From: Methylibium sp.
GTDB taxonomy: Bacteria > Pseudomonadota > Gammaproteobacteria > Burkholderiales > Burkholderiaceae_C
Direction: 5' to 3'
NCBI GenBank assembly: GCA_013824165.1
Contig: PNNH01000047.1
Span: forward strand, 1-41,607
Length of the DNA: 41,607 bases
The position numbers and the translations under genes are program-made. The notes below the pieces were generated by a model. It did no database searches. It saw nothing but the letters and a program-made list of their open reading frames with translations, and was not told the DNA's origin. Shown one piece after another: positions 33,518 through 41,607 of this stretch (its first letter is position 1; each line of letters opens with the position of its first letter).

Positions 33518-34668
33518 ACGCTGTGATCAGCAAAGCGCCGCTGCGCCAGCGCCTGCGGCCCTGGCTGGCTGGCTTCGATGGCCCGCTGATGCTGATCTTG
33601 TTGGGCTTGGCAGCGCTCGGCCTACTCAGCATGTACTCAGTCGGTTTCGACCATGGCACCCGCTTCGTGGACCACGCACGCAATATGGTGCTGGCCTGCG
33701 TGATCATGCTGGTGGTGGCACAGACGCCGCCGCAGCGCCTGATGAGCCTGGCAGTGCCGCTGTACACGGTGGGCGTGGCGCTGCTGATCGCGACCGCCTT
33801 GTTCGGCATCACCAAGAAAGGCGCGACGCGCTGGCTCAATGTGGGCATCGTGATTCAGCCCTCGGAGCTGCTGAAGATCGCCGTGCCGCTGACGCTGGCC
33901 TGGTGGTTCCAAAAGCGCGAGGGGCAGCTGCGCCCGCTGGACTTCGGCGTCGCGCTGCTGATCCTGGCGGTGCCGGTCGGGCTGGTGGCCAAGCAGCCTG
34001 ACTTGGGCACCTCGCTGCTGATCCTGGCGGCCGGCCTGTATGTGATCTTCTTCGCTGGCCTGAGCTGGCGCCTGATCGTGCCGGCGGTGAGCGTGGCGCT
34101 GCTGGGCATCGCGGCGCTGGTGATGAGCGAGGAGCGGATCTGCCAGCCCGAGCTGGAGTGGCCGGTGCTGCGCGAGTACCAGAAGAACCGCGTCTGCACG
34201 CTGCTGGACCCGCACAAGGACCCGCTGGGCAAAGGCTTCCACATCATCCAGGGCGAGATCGCGATCGGCTCCGGCGGCATCACCGGCAAGGGCTTCATGA
34301 AGGGCACTCAGACGCATCTGGAGTTCATCCCCGAGCGCACCACCGACTTCATCTTCGCGGCCTATGGCGAGGAGTTCGGCCTGCTGGGCGCGCTGGCGCT
34401 GCTGGCCGGCTTCACCGCGCTGATCATGCGCGGGCTGTGGATCGCAGCGCAGGCGCCCAGCCTGTTCGGCCGCCTGATGGCGGGCGCCATCACGCTGAGC
34501 TTCTTCACCTATGTGTTCGTCAATATGGGCATGGTCAGCGGCATCCTTCCCGTGGTGGGCGTGCCGCTGCCCTTCATCAGCTACGGCGGCACCGCGATGG
34601 TGATGCTGGGGCTGAGCCTGGGCATCCTGCTGGCGATCGCCAAGAGCCGGCGCTCGTTCTCGAAGTAG
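33514..34668 (+). CDS. rodA: Rod-shape-determining glycosyltransferase RodA
   Basis: A 384-residue SEDS-family inner-membrane protein that polymerises glycan strands together with PBP2. About ten hydrophobic segments are seen. Family blocks are KKGATRWLNVGIVIQPSEL, AKQPDLGTSLLILAAGLY, the GFMKGTQTHLEFIPERTTDF loop with the essential Asp, AAYGEEFGLLG, and GVPLPFISYGGT. ATG 33514 overlaps the mrdA stop and follows AAGGAG (33501-33506). It is the last gene of the operon, and its stop is three bases from the convergent histidine kinase stop, with no terminator in between. Confidence 0.96.
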   Translation: MNAVISKAPLRQRLRPWLAGFDGPLMLILLGLAALGLLSMYSVGFDHGTRFVDHARNMVLACVIMLVVAQTPPQRLMSLAVPLYTVGVALLIATALFGITKKGATRWLNVGIVIQPSELLKIAVPLTLAWWFQKREGQLRPLDFGVALLILAVPVGLVAKQPDLGTSLLILAAGLYVIFFAGLSWRLIVPAVSVALLGIAALVMSEERICQPELEWPVLREYQKNRVCTLLDPHKDPLGKGFHIIQGEIAIGSGGITGKGFMKGTQTHLEFIPERTTDFIFAAYGEEFGLLGALALLAGFTALIMRGLWIAAQAPSLFGRLMAGAITLSFFTYVFVNMGMVSGILPVVGVPLPFISYGGTAMVMLGLSLGILLAIAKSRRSFSK

Positions 34669-34671
34669 TCG

Positions 34672-36156
34672 TCAGCCCTGCAGCAGCGGGTGCGCGGCAA
34701 AGCGCACGGTGAAGCGCGCGCCCGGCCCCTGACCTTCAGGCGCCTCGCGGCGGCTGCGGGTTTCGTCCAGCGTCAGTTCGGCGCCATGCTGCTGAACGAT
34801 CTCGCGCACGATGGCCAGGCCAAGGCCAGAACCATCGACATTGGTGCCCAGGGCTCGGTAGAAGGGCTGGAAGACTTTCTCGCGCTCGCTCTCCGGAATG
34901 CCGGGGCCGGAGTCCTCGACCTGCAGCACCGAGACCTGGCCGAACGGGTCCTCGACCACGCGCACCGTCACCGTGCCGTGTTCCGGCGTGTAGAGCAGCG
35001 CGTTGTCGACCAGGTTGCGGATCAGCTCGCGGATCAGCAGCGGCTGGCCATTGATACGCAGAGTCGAGCCGGATTCATCCGGGCCTTCGAAGCCCAGGTC
35101 GATGCGCTTGTCCATGGCGCGCGGCACGAAGTCGCGCACCGTCTCGATCGCCAGCTCGGAGAGATTGACCTCGCTGCGCCGCATCGCATGCTCCTGGTCT
35201 TCGGCGCGCGCCATCGCCAGCAGCTGATTCACCATATGGGCCGCGCGCTGGCTGGACAGCGAGATGTGCTGCAGCGAGCGCTTGAGCTCAGCCGGCGAGC
35301 TGCGGCCTTCGTCGATCTCGCGCTGCGCAAACTCGGCCTGGGTGCGCAGGCCGGCCAGCGGCGTCTTCAGCTGGTGCGCGGCGTCGGCCAGGAAGTGCTT
35401 CTGCGCGCTGAGCGATTGATCCAGACGCTGCAGCAGATCATTGATGGCGCGCACCAGCGGTGCCACTTCGTCGGGAATGCGGCGCTCGTCGATCGGGCTC
35501 AGGTCCGAGCTTTCGCGTGAGCGGATGCGCCGCTGCAGGTCGTTGAGCGGCGCGATGCCGCGCGCCAGCGCCATCCACACCAGCAGCACCGCCAAGGGCA
35601 GGATCACGAACTGCGGCAGGATCACGCCCTTGATGATGTCGTTGGTCAGGCGCGCGCGTTTGCCCAGGGTCTCAGCCACCTGGACGAACATCATCTGCGT
35701 GCTGCCAGCCATGCCCTCGGGCGCCACCCACAGATAGGCCACCCGCACCGGCTCGCCGGCCACTTCTTCATCGCGGAAGTTGAGCGCCCAAGGCACGATG
35801 GTCTGGCCCGGCTCGAGCTCAGGCACCGGCAGCTGCGCATCGCCATTGAGCAGCTCGCCGCGCAGGCCCAGCACTTGGTAGTAAACGGTGTCGTTGGCAT
35901 CGGCTCGCAGCAGCGCCGCCGCCTCCGGCGCCAGCGCGTAGCGCGAGCGCTTGCCGTTCTCGGCCTTGACCGCCGCCACCTGCAGACCCAGATTGCGCGC
36001 CATCTCGCCGAGCTCGCGGTCGTAGGGCCGCGCCGCGATGCCCTGTGCCACCAGCCAAGTCAGCGCCACGCTGACGGGCCAGATCACCAGCAAGGGCGCC
36101 AGCAGCCAGTCGAGGATCTCGCCGAACAGCGAGCGCTGTTCGCTATTGACGGCCAT
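34672..36156 (-). CDS. Two-component sensor histidine kinase (TctE/QseC-like)
   Basis: A 494-residue inner-membrane kinase. Two membrane segments (about 20-40 and 178-200) flank a periplasmic 2CSK_N-type domain. Then come a HAMP-like linker, the HisKA dimerisation part with His261 in AAHQLKTPLAG, and the HATPase part (RNLVDNALLYTP, VEDSGPGIP, GSGLGLAIV). This is the pattern of the tricarboxylate- and QseC-type kinases. It phosphorylates the response regulator encoded just upstream (44-base gap). The signal is not known. The 3' end converges on rodA. Confidence 0.93.
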   Translation of the reverse strand: MAVNSEQRSLFGEILDWLLAPLLVIWPVSVALTWLVAQGIAARPYDRELGEMARNLGLQVAAVKAENGKRSRYALAPEAAALLRADANDTVYYQVLGLRGELLNGDAQLPVPELEPGQTIVPWALNFRDEEVAGEPVRVAYLWVAPEGMAGSTQMMFVQVAETLGKRARLTNDIIKGVILPQFVILPLAVLLVWMALARGIAPLNDLQRRIRSRESSDLSPIDERRIPDEVAPLVRAINDLLQRLDQSLSAQKHFLADAAHQLKTPLAGLRTQAEFAQREIDEGRSSPAELKRSLQHISLSSQRAAHMVNQLLAMARAEDQEHAMRRSEVNLSELAIETVRDFVPRAMDKRIDLGFEGPDESGSTLRINGQPLLIRELIRNLVDNALLYTPEHGTVTVRVVEDPFGQVSVLQVEDSGPGIPESEREKVFQPFYRALGTNVDGSGLGLAIVREIVQQHGAELTLDETRSRREAPEGQGPGARFTVRFAAHPLLQG

Positions 36157-36200
36157 CGGAGGGCGCCAGGCCGGACAACATCAGCAAACCCCCCGGTGCC

Positions 36201-36872
36201 TCAGCCCGGCACCTTCTCAAGGCAGTAGCCCAGGCCGCGCACCGTCGCGATGCGGATCGGGCCCTGCTCGATCTTCTTGCGCAGGCGGTGGATATAGACC
36301 TCGATCGCGTTGTTGCTGACCTCTTCGCCCCACTCGCACAGCCGCTCCACCAGCTGGTCCTTGCTGACCAGGCGACCGGCGCGCTGCAGCAGCACTTCCA
36401 GCAAGGACAGCTCGCGCGCGGACAGCTCGATCATCTGGTCATTGATGTAGGCCACGCGGCCGGTGGCATCGAAGGACAGCGGCCCGTGCTTGATGATGCT
36501 GGACGCTGTGCCCAGGCCTCGGCGCGTCAGCGCGCGCACGCGCGCTTCCAGCTCCTGCAGCGAGAAGGGCTTGGCCATGAAGTCGTCCGCGCCAAGGTCC
36601 AGGCCCTTGACGCGCTGCTCCACGCTGTCGGCCGCCGTCAGGATCAGCACCGGCGTGGCTGAGCCCCGCATGCGCAGCTTGCGCAGCACTTCCAGGCCAT
36701 GCAGGCGGGGCAGCCCCAGATCCAGGATCACCAGATCAAACTCATGCGAGGCCAGCGCCGCATCGGCTTCGCTGCCGCTGCTGACCTGATCGACCGCATA
36801 GCCCGAGGCGCGCAATGAACGGAGCAGTCCATCGGCCAGCACCTGGTCGTCTTCCGCAATCAGTATTCGCAT
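36201..36872 (-). CDS. OmpR-family response regulator
   Basis: A 223-residue regulator with an N-terminal receiver domain (acidic pocket EDD at 7-9, phospho-Asp51 in ILDLGLP, Lys101 in AKPF) and a C-terminal winged helix (ELSLLEVLLQRAGRLVSKDQL, NAIEVYIHRLRKKIE, TVRGLGYCL). It works with the kinase at 34672-36156. The ATG at 36872 (MRILIAEDD) is clear; a long in-frame extension to 37394 runs antisense into recA and is not real. It is divergent from recA, and the 156 bases between hold the SOS box. Confidence 0.95.
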   Translation of the reverse strand: MRILIAEDDQVLADGLLRSLRASGYAVDQVSSGSEADAALASHEFDLVILDLGLPRLHGLEVLRKLRMRGSATPVLILTAADSVEQRVKGLDLGADDFMAKPFSLQELEARVRALTRRGLGTASSIIKHGPLSFDATGRVAYINDQMIELSARELSLLEVLLQRAGRLVSKDQLVERLCEWGEEVSNNAIEVYIHRLRKKIEQGPIRIATVRGLGYCLEKVPG

Positions 36873-36972
36873 TCGCTGTCTCCGTCGAGGACTCGGCCTC
36901 TGCCTGTTCTTCGTTGATTTTAGGGAGCGCCACACTGCTGACAGTTCTTGGCAGGAGCGAGGATTGCAACTA

Positions 36973-36988
36973 CTGTACAGATATACAG
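36973..36988. promoter_or_regulatory. LexA (SOS) box of recA
   Basis: CTGTACAGATATACAG fits the enterobacterial-type LexA consensus CTGT-N8-ACAG exactly, 40 bases before the recA start. A CATAAT at 36998-37003 could be the -10, with the box over the -35 region. This predicts repression of recA by LexA and induction by DNA damage. It may also touch the divergent regulator promoter. Confidence 0.85.
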
Positions 36989-37028
36989 ATTGCACGCCAT
37001 AATGCACCCAGCCTACTGAGGAGAATCT

Positions 37029-38078
37029 ATGGACGCCCCCGTCAAAGCCAATACCGCCGCCGCTGCCGAGAAGGCCAAGGCCCTGCAAGCCGCGCTTGCC
37101 CAGATCGAGAAGCAATTCGGCAAGGGCTCCATCATGCGCCTGGGCGAAGGCGAAGTCATTGAGGACATCCAGGTGGTTTCCACCGGTTCGCTGGGCCTGG
37201 ACATCGCGCTGGGCGTCGGCGGCCTGCCACGCGGTCGCGTGGTCGAGATCTACGGCCCGGAATCCTCGGGCAAGACCACGCTGACGCTGCAGGTCATTGC
37301 CGAGATGCAGAAGCTGGGAGGCACAGCCGCCTTCATCGACGCCGAGCACGCGCTGGACATCCAGTACGCGCAAAAGTTGGGCGTCAACCTGCAAGAACTG
37401 CTGATCAGCCAGCCCGATACCGGCGAACAGGCACTGGAGATCGTCGATGCGCTGGTGCGCTCGGGCTCAGTGGACCTGATCGTCATCGACTCGGTCGCAG
37501 CACTGACACCCAAGGCCGAGCTGGAAGGCGAGATGGGCGATTCCCTGCCCGGCCTGCAAGCCCGCCTGATGAGCCAGGCGCTGCGCAAGCTGACCGCCAC
37601 CATCAAGAAGACCAACTGCACGGTCATCTTCATCAACCAGATCCGCATGAAGATCGGCGTGATGTTCGGCAGCCCCGAAACCACCACTGGCGGCAATGCA
37701 CTGAAGTTCTACGCCTCCGTGCGCCTGGACATCCGCCGCATCGGCTCGATCAAGAAGGGCGAAGAGGTGATCGGCTCCGAGACCAAGGTCAAGGTCGTCA
37801 AGAACAAGGTGTCGCCGCCCTTCAAGACAGCTGAGTTCGACATCCTCTACGGCGAAGGCATCAGCCGCGAAGGCGAAATCATCGACATGGGCGTGGTGGC
37901 CAAGGTGGTCGAGAAGTCCGGCTCCTGGTATGCCTACCAAGGCGAAAAGATCGGCCAAGGCAAGGACAATGCGCGCGAGTTCCTGCGCGAGAACCCCGAC
38001 ATTGCCCACGAGATCGAGAACAAGATCCGCGAATCGCTGGGTGTAGCCCTGCTCAACCCGGCCGCCTCGGACGAATGA
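37029..38078 (+). CDS. recA: Recombinase RecA
   Basis: A 349-residue DNA strand-exchange protein that also promotes LexA cleavage. Walker A is GPESSGKT at 76-83; the Walker B region [20 protein letters not shown], the L2-type loop [19 protein letters not shown] and the C-terminal acidic end are normal. The ATG follows GAGGAG (37018-37023) at good spacing. The stop overlaps the next start (ATGATG). Downstream come a SnoaL-like gene and recX, so RecA and its modulator RecX probably share a message. Confidence 0.98.
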   Translation: MDAPVKANTAAAAEKAKALQAALAQIEKQFGKGSIMRLGEGEVIEDIQVVSTGSLGLDIALGVGGLPRGRVVEIYGPESSGKTTLTLQVIAEMQKLGGTAAFIDAEHALDIQYAQKLGVNLQELLISQPDTGEQALEIVDALVRSGSVDLIVIDSVAALTPKAELEGEMGDSLPGLQARLMSQALRKLTATIKKTNCTVIFINQIRMKIGVMFGSPETTTGGNALKFYASVRLDIRRIGSIKKGEEVIGSETKVKVVKNKVSPPFKTAEFDILYGEGISREGEIIDMGVVAKVVEKSGSWYAYQGEKIGQGKDNAREFLRENPDIAHEIENKIRESLGVALLNPAASDE

Positions 38079-38557
38079 TGCCCCCGGGCATGGCGGCCAC
38101 TGCGGCGCCAGTCCTGAGCGGCCCTCAAGCCGATGAGGCCGCCCTGGTGCGGCGCTTCTGGTCGCTCTACCAGGCGCGCCGCTGGAGCGAAGCGCAAGCC
38201 TTGCTGCACCCAGATGCCGAGTGCTACTGGTGGGCGACGGCCGAGCGCTTCGAAGGCGCCGCCGCCATCGTGCATGTCAACGCGGTCTATCCGGAGGGCT
38301 GGTCCCTCTGCCTGCTTGAAGTCAACCCTTTGGGTGCCGGCAGGGTGCACACCCTGCTGCGCGTCGACCACGGCAAGCAAGCCTTCTACGCCAACAGCTT
38401 CTTCCAGATCACCGCGGGTTTGATCCAGCGTCTCGATGAATACTGGAGCGACCTGGCGCCCGCGCCTGCCTGGCGTCAAGCCGGCCAGCTGCCGGGCCTG
38501 ACGAGCTTGGCACCCGACCAGCGTTCTGGTCTGAGCCTGGACTTGGGCTCGAGCTGA
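38075..38557 (+). CDS. SnoaL-like / NTF2-fold protein
   Basis: A 160-residue protein with a likely NTF2-like alpha+beta barrel. The pattern [22 protein letters not shown] followed by [22 protein letters not shown] matches the SnoaL-like family. The C-terminal 40 residues look unordered. The first ATG overlaps the recA stop (ATGATG), so translation is coupled to recA, and recX follows after 14 bases. The function is unknown; possible ligand binding only. Its place inside the recA-recX unit is the unusual point. Confidence 0.72.
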   Translation: MMPPGMAATAAPVLSGPQADEAALVRRFWSLYQARRWSEAQALLHPDAECYWWATAERFEGAAAIVHVNAVYPEGWSLCLLEVNPLGAGRVHTLLRVDHGKQAFYANSFFQITAGLIQRLDEYWSDLAPAPAWRQAGQLPGLTSLAPDQRSGLSLDLGSS

Positions 38558-38571
38558 CGACGCGCCCATCC

Positions 38572-39072
38572 ATGCCTGCCGCAAAAGCCGGGAAACCCCT
38601 CTCGCTGAAGATGCGCGCGATTGCACTGCTGGCGCAACGCGATCAGAGCGTTGTCGAAATGCGGCGCAAGCTGCTGCGCATAGCCAGCCAAAACGCAATT
38701 GGCGAAGCCGGCGAGGCGGAGCCCGTGCCAGATGCACAGCACGAAGTCGAAGCGCTGCTGAACTGGCTACAGGCCGAGGGCTATCTCTGCGAACAGCGTT
38801 TTGTCGAATCGCGCATCCAGGCCCGCGCACAGCGCTACGGCATGCTGCGCATCCGCCAAGAGTTGGCCGAACATGGCCTGAGCTTGGATGCTGACGCGCA
38901 GGCCGAACTCAAGCTCAGCGAATTTGAGCGTGCGCGCGCCATCTGGTCACGCAAATTCGGGCCTGAAGCGCCGCAGCAGGCTGCCGACCGGGCCAAGCAG
39001 ACGCGCTTTCTGGCCGCACGAGGCTTTGGTGCCGACGTCATTCGTCGCGTGCTGCGCGGCCTTGACGAGTAA
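38572..39072 (+). CDS. recX: RecA modulator RecX
   Basis: A 166-residue helical protein that limits RecA filament growth. It starts LSLKMRAIALLAQRDQSVVEMRRKL and continues with EVEALLNWLQAEGYLCEQRFVESRIQARAQRYG, MLRIRQELAEHGL and TRFLAARGFGADVIRRVLRG, the tandem three-helix pattern of RecX. ATG 38572 is 14 bases after the SnoaL-like gene. A terminator-like hairpin follows about 100 bases later. Confidence 0.93.
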   Translation: MPAAKAGKPLSLKMRAIALLAQRDQSVVEMRRKLLRIASQNAIGEAGEAEPVPDAQHEVEALLNWLQAEGYLCEQRFVESRIQARAQRYGMLRIRQELAEHGLSLDADAQAELKLSEFERARAIWSRKFGPEAPQQAADRAKQTRFLAARGFGADVIRRVLRGLDE

Positions 39073-39146
39073 GCTGCAGTCAACGTGCTGACCGATCCGG
39101 CGTCGCCCCGCCGACAGCCTGGTGAAAGTTTTGCGGCAGCGCAACA

Positions 39147-39155
39147 TGCTACATT
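39147..39155 (+). promoter_or_regulatory. Possible extended -10 promoter for the DUF2889-sucCD unit
   Basis: TGCTACATT has the TG-n-TAnnnT form of an extended -10. The best partner upstream is only AGTTTT/GTTTTG, so the -35 is weak. The position, 75 bases before the DUF2889 start and before the terminator-like hairpin, would give a short leader. This is evidence from pattern only. Confidence 0.3.
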
Positions 39156-39174
39156 GACGGACTGCGTGAATCCT

Positions 39175-39211
39175 GCCCGCCGGCCGACTCTGGGCCTGCG
39201 GGCGTGTTTTT
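39175..39211 (+). terminator. Terminator-like hairpin between recX and DUF2889
   Basis: GCCCGC (39175-39180) and GGCC (39182-39185) pair with GGCC (39193-39196) and GCGGGC (39198-39203) around a GACTCTG loop. GTG and five T residues (39207-39211) follow. It could end the recA-recX message. It lies only 18 bases before the DUF2889 start codon, so it may instead act as an attenuator in that gene's leader. Confidence 0.5.
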
Positions 39212-39229
39212 GTGCGTCCGAACCCGACC

Positions 39230-39832
39230 ATGTCTTTGCTTCAGCCCGCCGGCAACCGCCGTCCCCTGCACCGTCGAACCATCGACGTGCAGGTCTATGC
39301 GCGCGACGACGGACACTTCGATGTCGAGGCCTCACTGCAGGACACCAAGCCGCGTGACATCCCCTTGGTTGACGGCATTCGACGCGCTGGCGAGCCCTTG
39401 CACGACATGCAGCTGCATCTCGTGATTGACAGCCAGACGAACATTCTTGCCGCACGGTCTGAGACGCGCTGGATGCCCTACCCCGGAACCTGCGACCACC
39501 ACAGCAATGCCTACGAGCGCCTGGTCGGCTTGAACCTGATGAAAGGCTTCCGCCTCGGCATCAAGGAACGCCTGTCCGGCACCCAGGGCTGCACCCATCT
39601 GACCGAGCTGTGCCTCGCACTGCCGACCGCGGTGATCCAGTCTTTTGTCGGCGTGGTGTTTGACGCCCGCGAAGACAGGGCGGATGGTTCCCCCCCTTTT
39701 CAGCTCGACCGCTGCCACGCCCTGCGTCGCGATGGCGTGATCGTGCAGACCCATTTCCCTCGCTGGCATCGCCCGGCCAGAGCAGCTGTCGATGCTGCCC
39801 CGGCTGCCGAGATGCCCGCCATTCCTTCCTGA
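39230..39832 (+). CDS. DUF2889 family protein
   Basis: A 200-residue protein of unknown function. It starts MSLLQPAGNRRPLHRRTIDVQVYARD (split here), then DIPLVDGIRRAGEPLHDMQLHL and GTQGCTHLTELCLALPTAVIQS. His/Asp/Cys residues in DHHSNAYERL and GCTHL could bind a metal. The ATG at 39230 is preferred over GTG at 39212, which would overlap the T-run of the hairpin. It is followed by sucC after 24 bases, so it is likely on the same transcript as sucCD. Confidence 0.83.
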   Translation: MSLLQPAGNRRPLHRRTIDVQVYARDDGHFDVEASLQDTKPRDIPLVDGIRRAGEPLHDMQLHLVIDSQTNILAARSETRWMPYPGTCDHHSNAYERLVGLNLMKGFRLGIKERLSGTQGCTHLTELCLALPTAVIQSFVGVVFDAREDRADGSPPFQLDRCHALRRDGVIVQTHFPRWHRPARAAVDAAPAAEMPAIPS

Positions 39833-39856
39833 CTTTTCCTTTAAGCGAGACCCCCT

Positions 39857-41017
<1,161 letters not shown>

Positions 41018-41046
41018 GCCCAACGCCCAAGCCAAGGAACACGAAC

Positions 41047-41607
41047 ATGAGCATCTACATCAACAAGGACACCAAGGTCATCACCCAGGGCATCACGGGC
41101 AAGACCGGTCAGTTCCACACCCTGGGCTGCCAGGCCTACGCGAACGGCAAGAACGCCTTCGTCGCTGGCGTGAACCCGAAGAAGGCTGGCGAGAAGTTCT
41201 CCGAGATCCCCATCTACGCCACCGTCAAGGAAGCTGCTGCCCAGACCGGCGCGACCGTCTCGGTGATCTATGTGCCGCCCGCAGGCGCAGCCGCAGCCAT
41301 CTGGGAAGCCGTCGAGGCCGACCTGGATCTGGCGATCTGCATCACCGAAGGCATCCCGGTGCGCGACATGCTGGAAGTGCGCAACAAGATGAAGGCCAAG
41401 GAACTGGCAGGCGGCAAGAAGACGCTGCTGCTGGGCCCCAACTGCCCCGGCCTGATCACGCCTGAAGAGATCAAGATCGGCATCATGCCCGGCCACATCC
41501 ACCGCAAGGGCCGCATCGGCGTCGTCTCCCGTTCGGGCACGCTGACCTATGAAGCCGTGGCACAGCTGACCGAGATCGGCCTGGGCCAATCCAGCGCCGT
41601 CGGCATC
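41047..41607 (+). CDS. sucD: Succinyl-CoA ligase subunit alpha, N-terminal part
   Basis: The first 187 codons of the alpha subunit, cut by the window edge with no stop. It shows the CoA-binding Rossmann part: [46 protein letters not shown] and [18 protein letters not shown]. The phospho-histidine lies further downstream and is not in this window. The ATG at 41047 follows AAGGAA. It pairs with SucC to form the enzyme. Confidence 0.96.
   Translation, partial: MSIYINKDTKVITQGITGKTGQFHTLGCQAYANGKNAFVAGVNPKKAGEKFSEIPIYATVKEAAAQTGATVSVIYVPPAGAAAAIWEAVEADLDLAICITEGIPVRDMLEVRNKMKAKELAGGKKTLLLGPNCPGLITPEEIKIGIMPGHIHRKGRIGVVSRSGTLTYEAVAQLTEIGLGQSSAVGI

Noticed and set aside
36873-37394. N-terminal extension of the response regulator on the minus strand
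   Set aside because: It runs antisense through recA and its SOS box; the receiver domain begins exactly at the ATG at 36872.

Overview
The window is a GC-rich stretch of ordinary chromosome from a betaproteobacterium of the order Burkholderiales. The best guess is the Roseateles/Rubrivivax/Leptothrix group. This rests on protein sequence character (RecA, SucCD, MreBCD/PBP2/RodA, GatCAB, type II lumazine synthase) and on gene order (recA...recX, DUF2889, sucC, sucD; gatCAB divergent from mreBCD-mrdA-rodA). It is inferred by eye, not by a database search. I see no tRNA, rRNA, insertion sequence, prophage or CRISPR array.

Left part (1-12.1 kb): the end of psd; a lone type II lumazine synthase gene (ribH) behind a clear FMN riboswitch; a membrane PAS-GGDEF-EAL protein with a damaged GGDEF motif; divergent trpS with a C-terminal extension that looks like a DUF1508/YegP domain; a TonB-like orphan; and a tightly packed plus-strand series (acyl-CoA ligase, DUF1232 protein, M28 peptidase, double GNAT protein, LysE exporter, PAP2 phosphatase, DUF2939 protein).

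Middle part (12.1-28.5 kb): an HD-GYP protein; a two-gene unit of a membrane protein with a degenerate GGDEF-like domain and an AraC regulator; and, divergent from that unit, a TonB-dependent receptor overlapping a two-domain beta-propeller phytase. The receptor and phytase probably form a phytate-phosphate scavenging operon. A possible Pho box and a TGTGAC-N5-GTCACA palindrome lie in the divergent intergenic region. Then come small conserved genes (DUF1643, SRPBCC, DUF1992, GFA, ABM), gshA, a SulP transporter and gatCAB. Everything from gatC leftwards to the GFA gene is on the minus strand. gshA, the anion transporter and the GFA protein suggest a loose sulphur/glutathione theme.

Right part (28.5-41.6 kb): the rod-shape and elongasome operon mreB-mreC-mreD-mrdA-rodA, with a strong intrinsic terminator in the mreB leader and an interspersed-looking palindromic repeat between mreB and mreC; a convergent two-component system (2CSK_N-type kinase plus OmpR-family regulator); recA with an SOS box, a SnoaL-like gene and recX; and, after a terminator-like hairpin, DUF2889, sucC and the start of sucD, which runs off the window.

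The observations most worth following are the terminator upstream of mreB (attenuator or small RNA), the mreB-mreC repeat, the sensor/AraC pair facing the phytate operon, the TrpS extension, and the SnoaL-like gene between recA and recX. I do not see a clearly new multi-gene defence or biosynthetic system.
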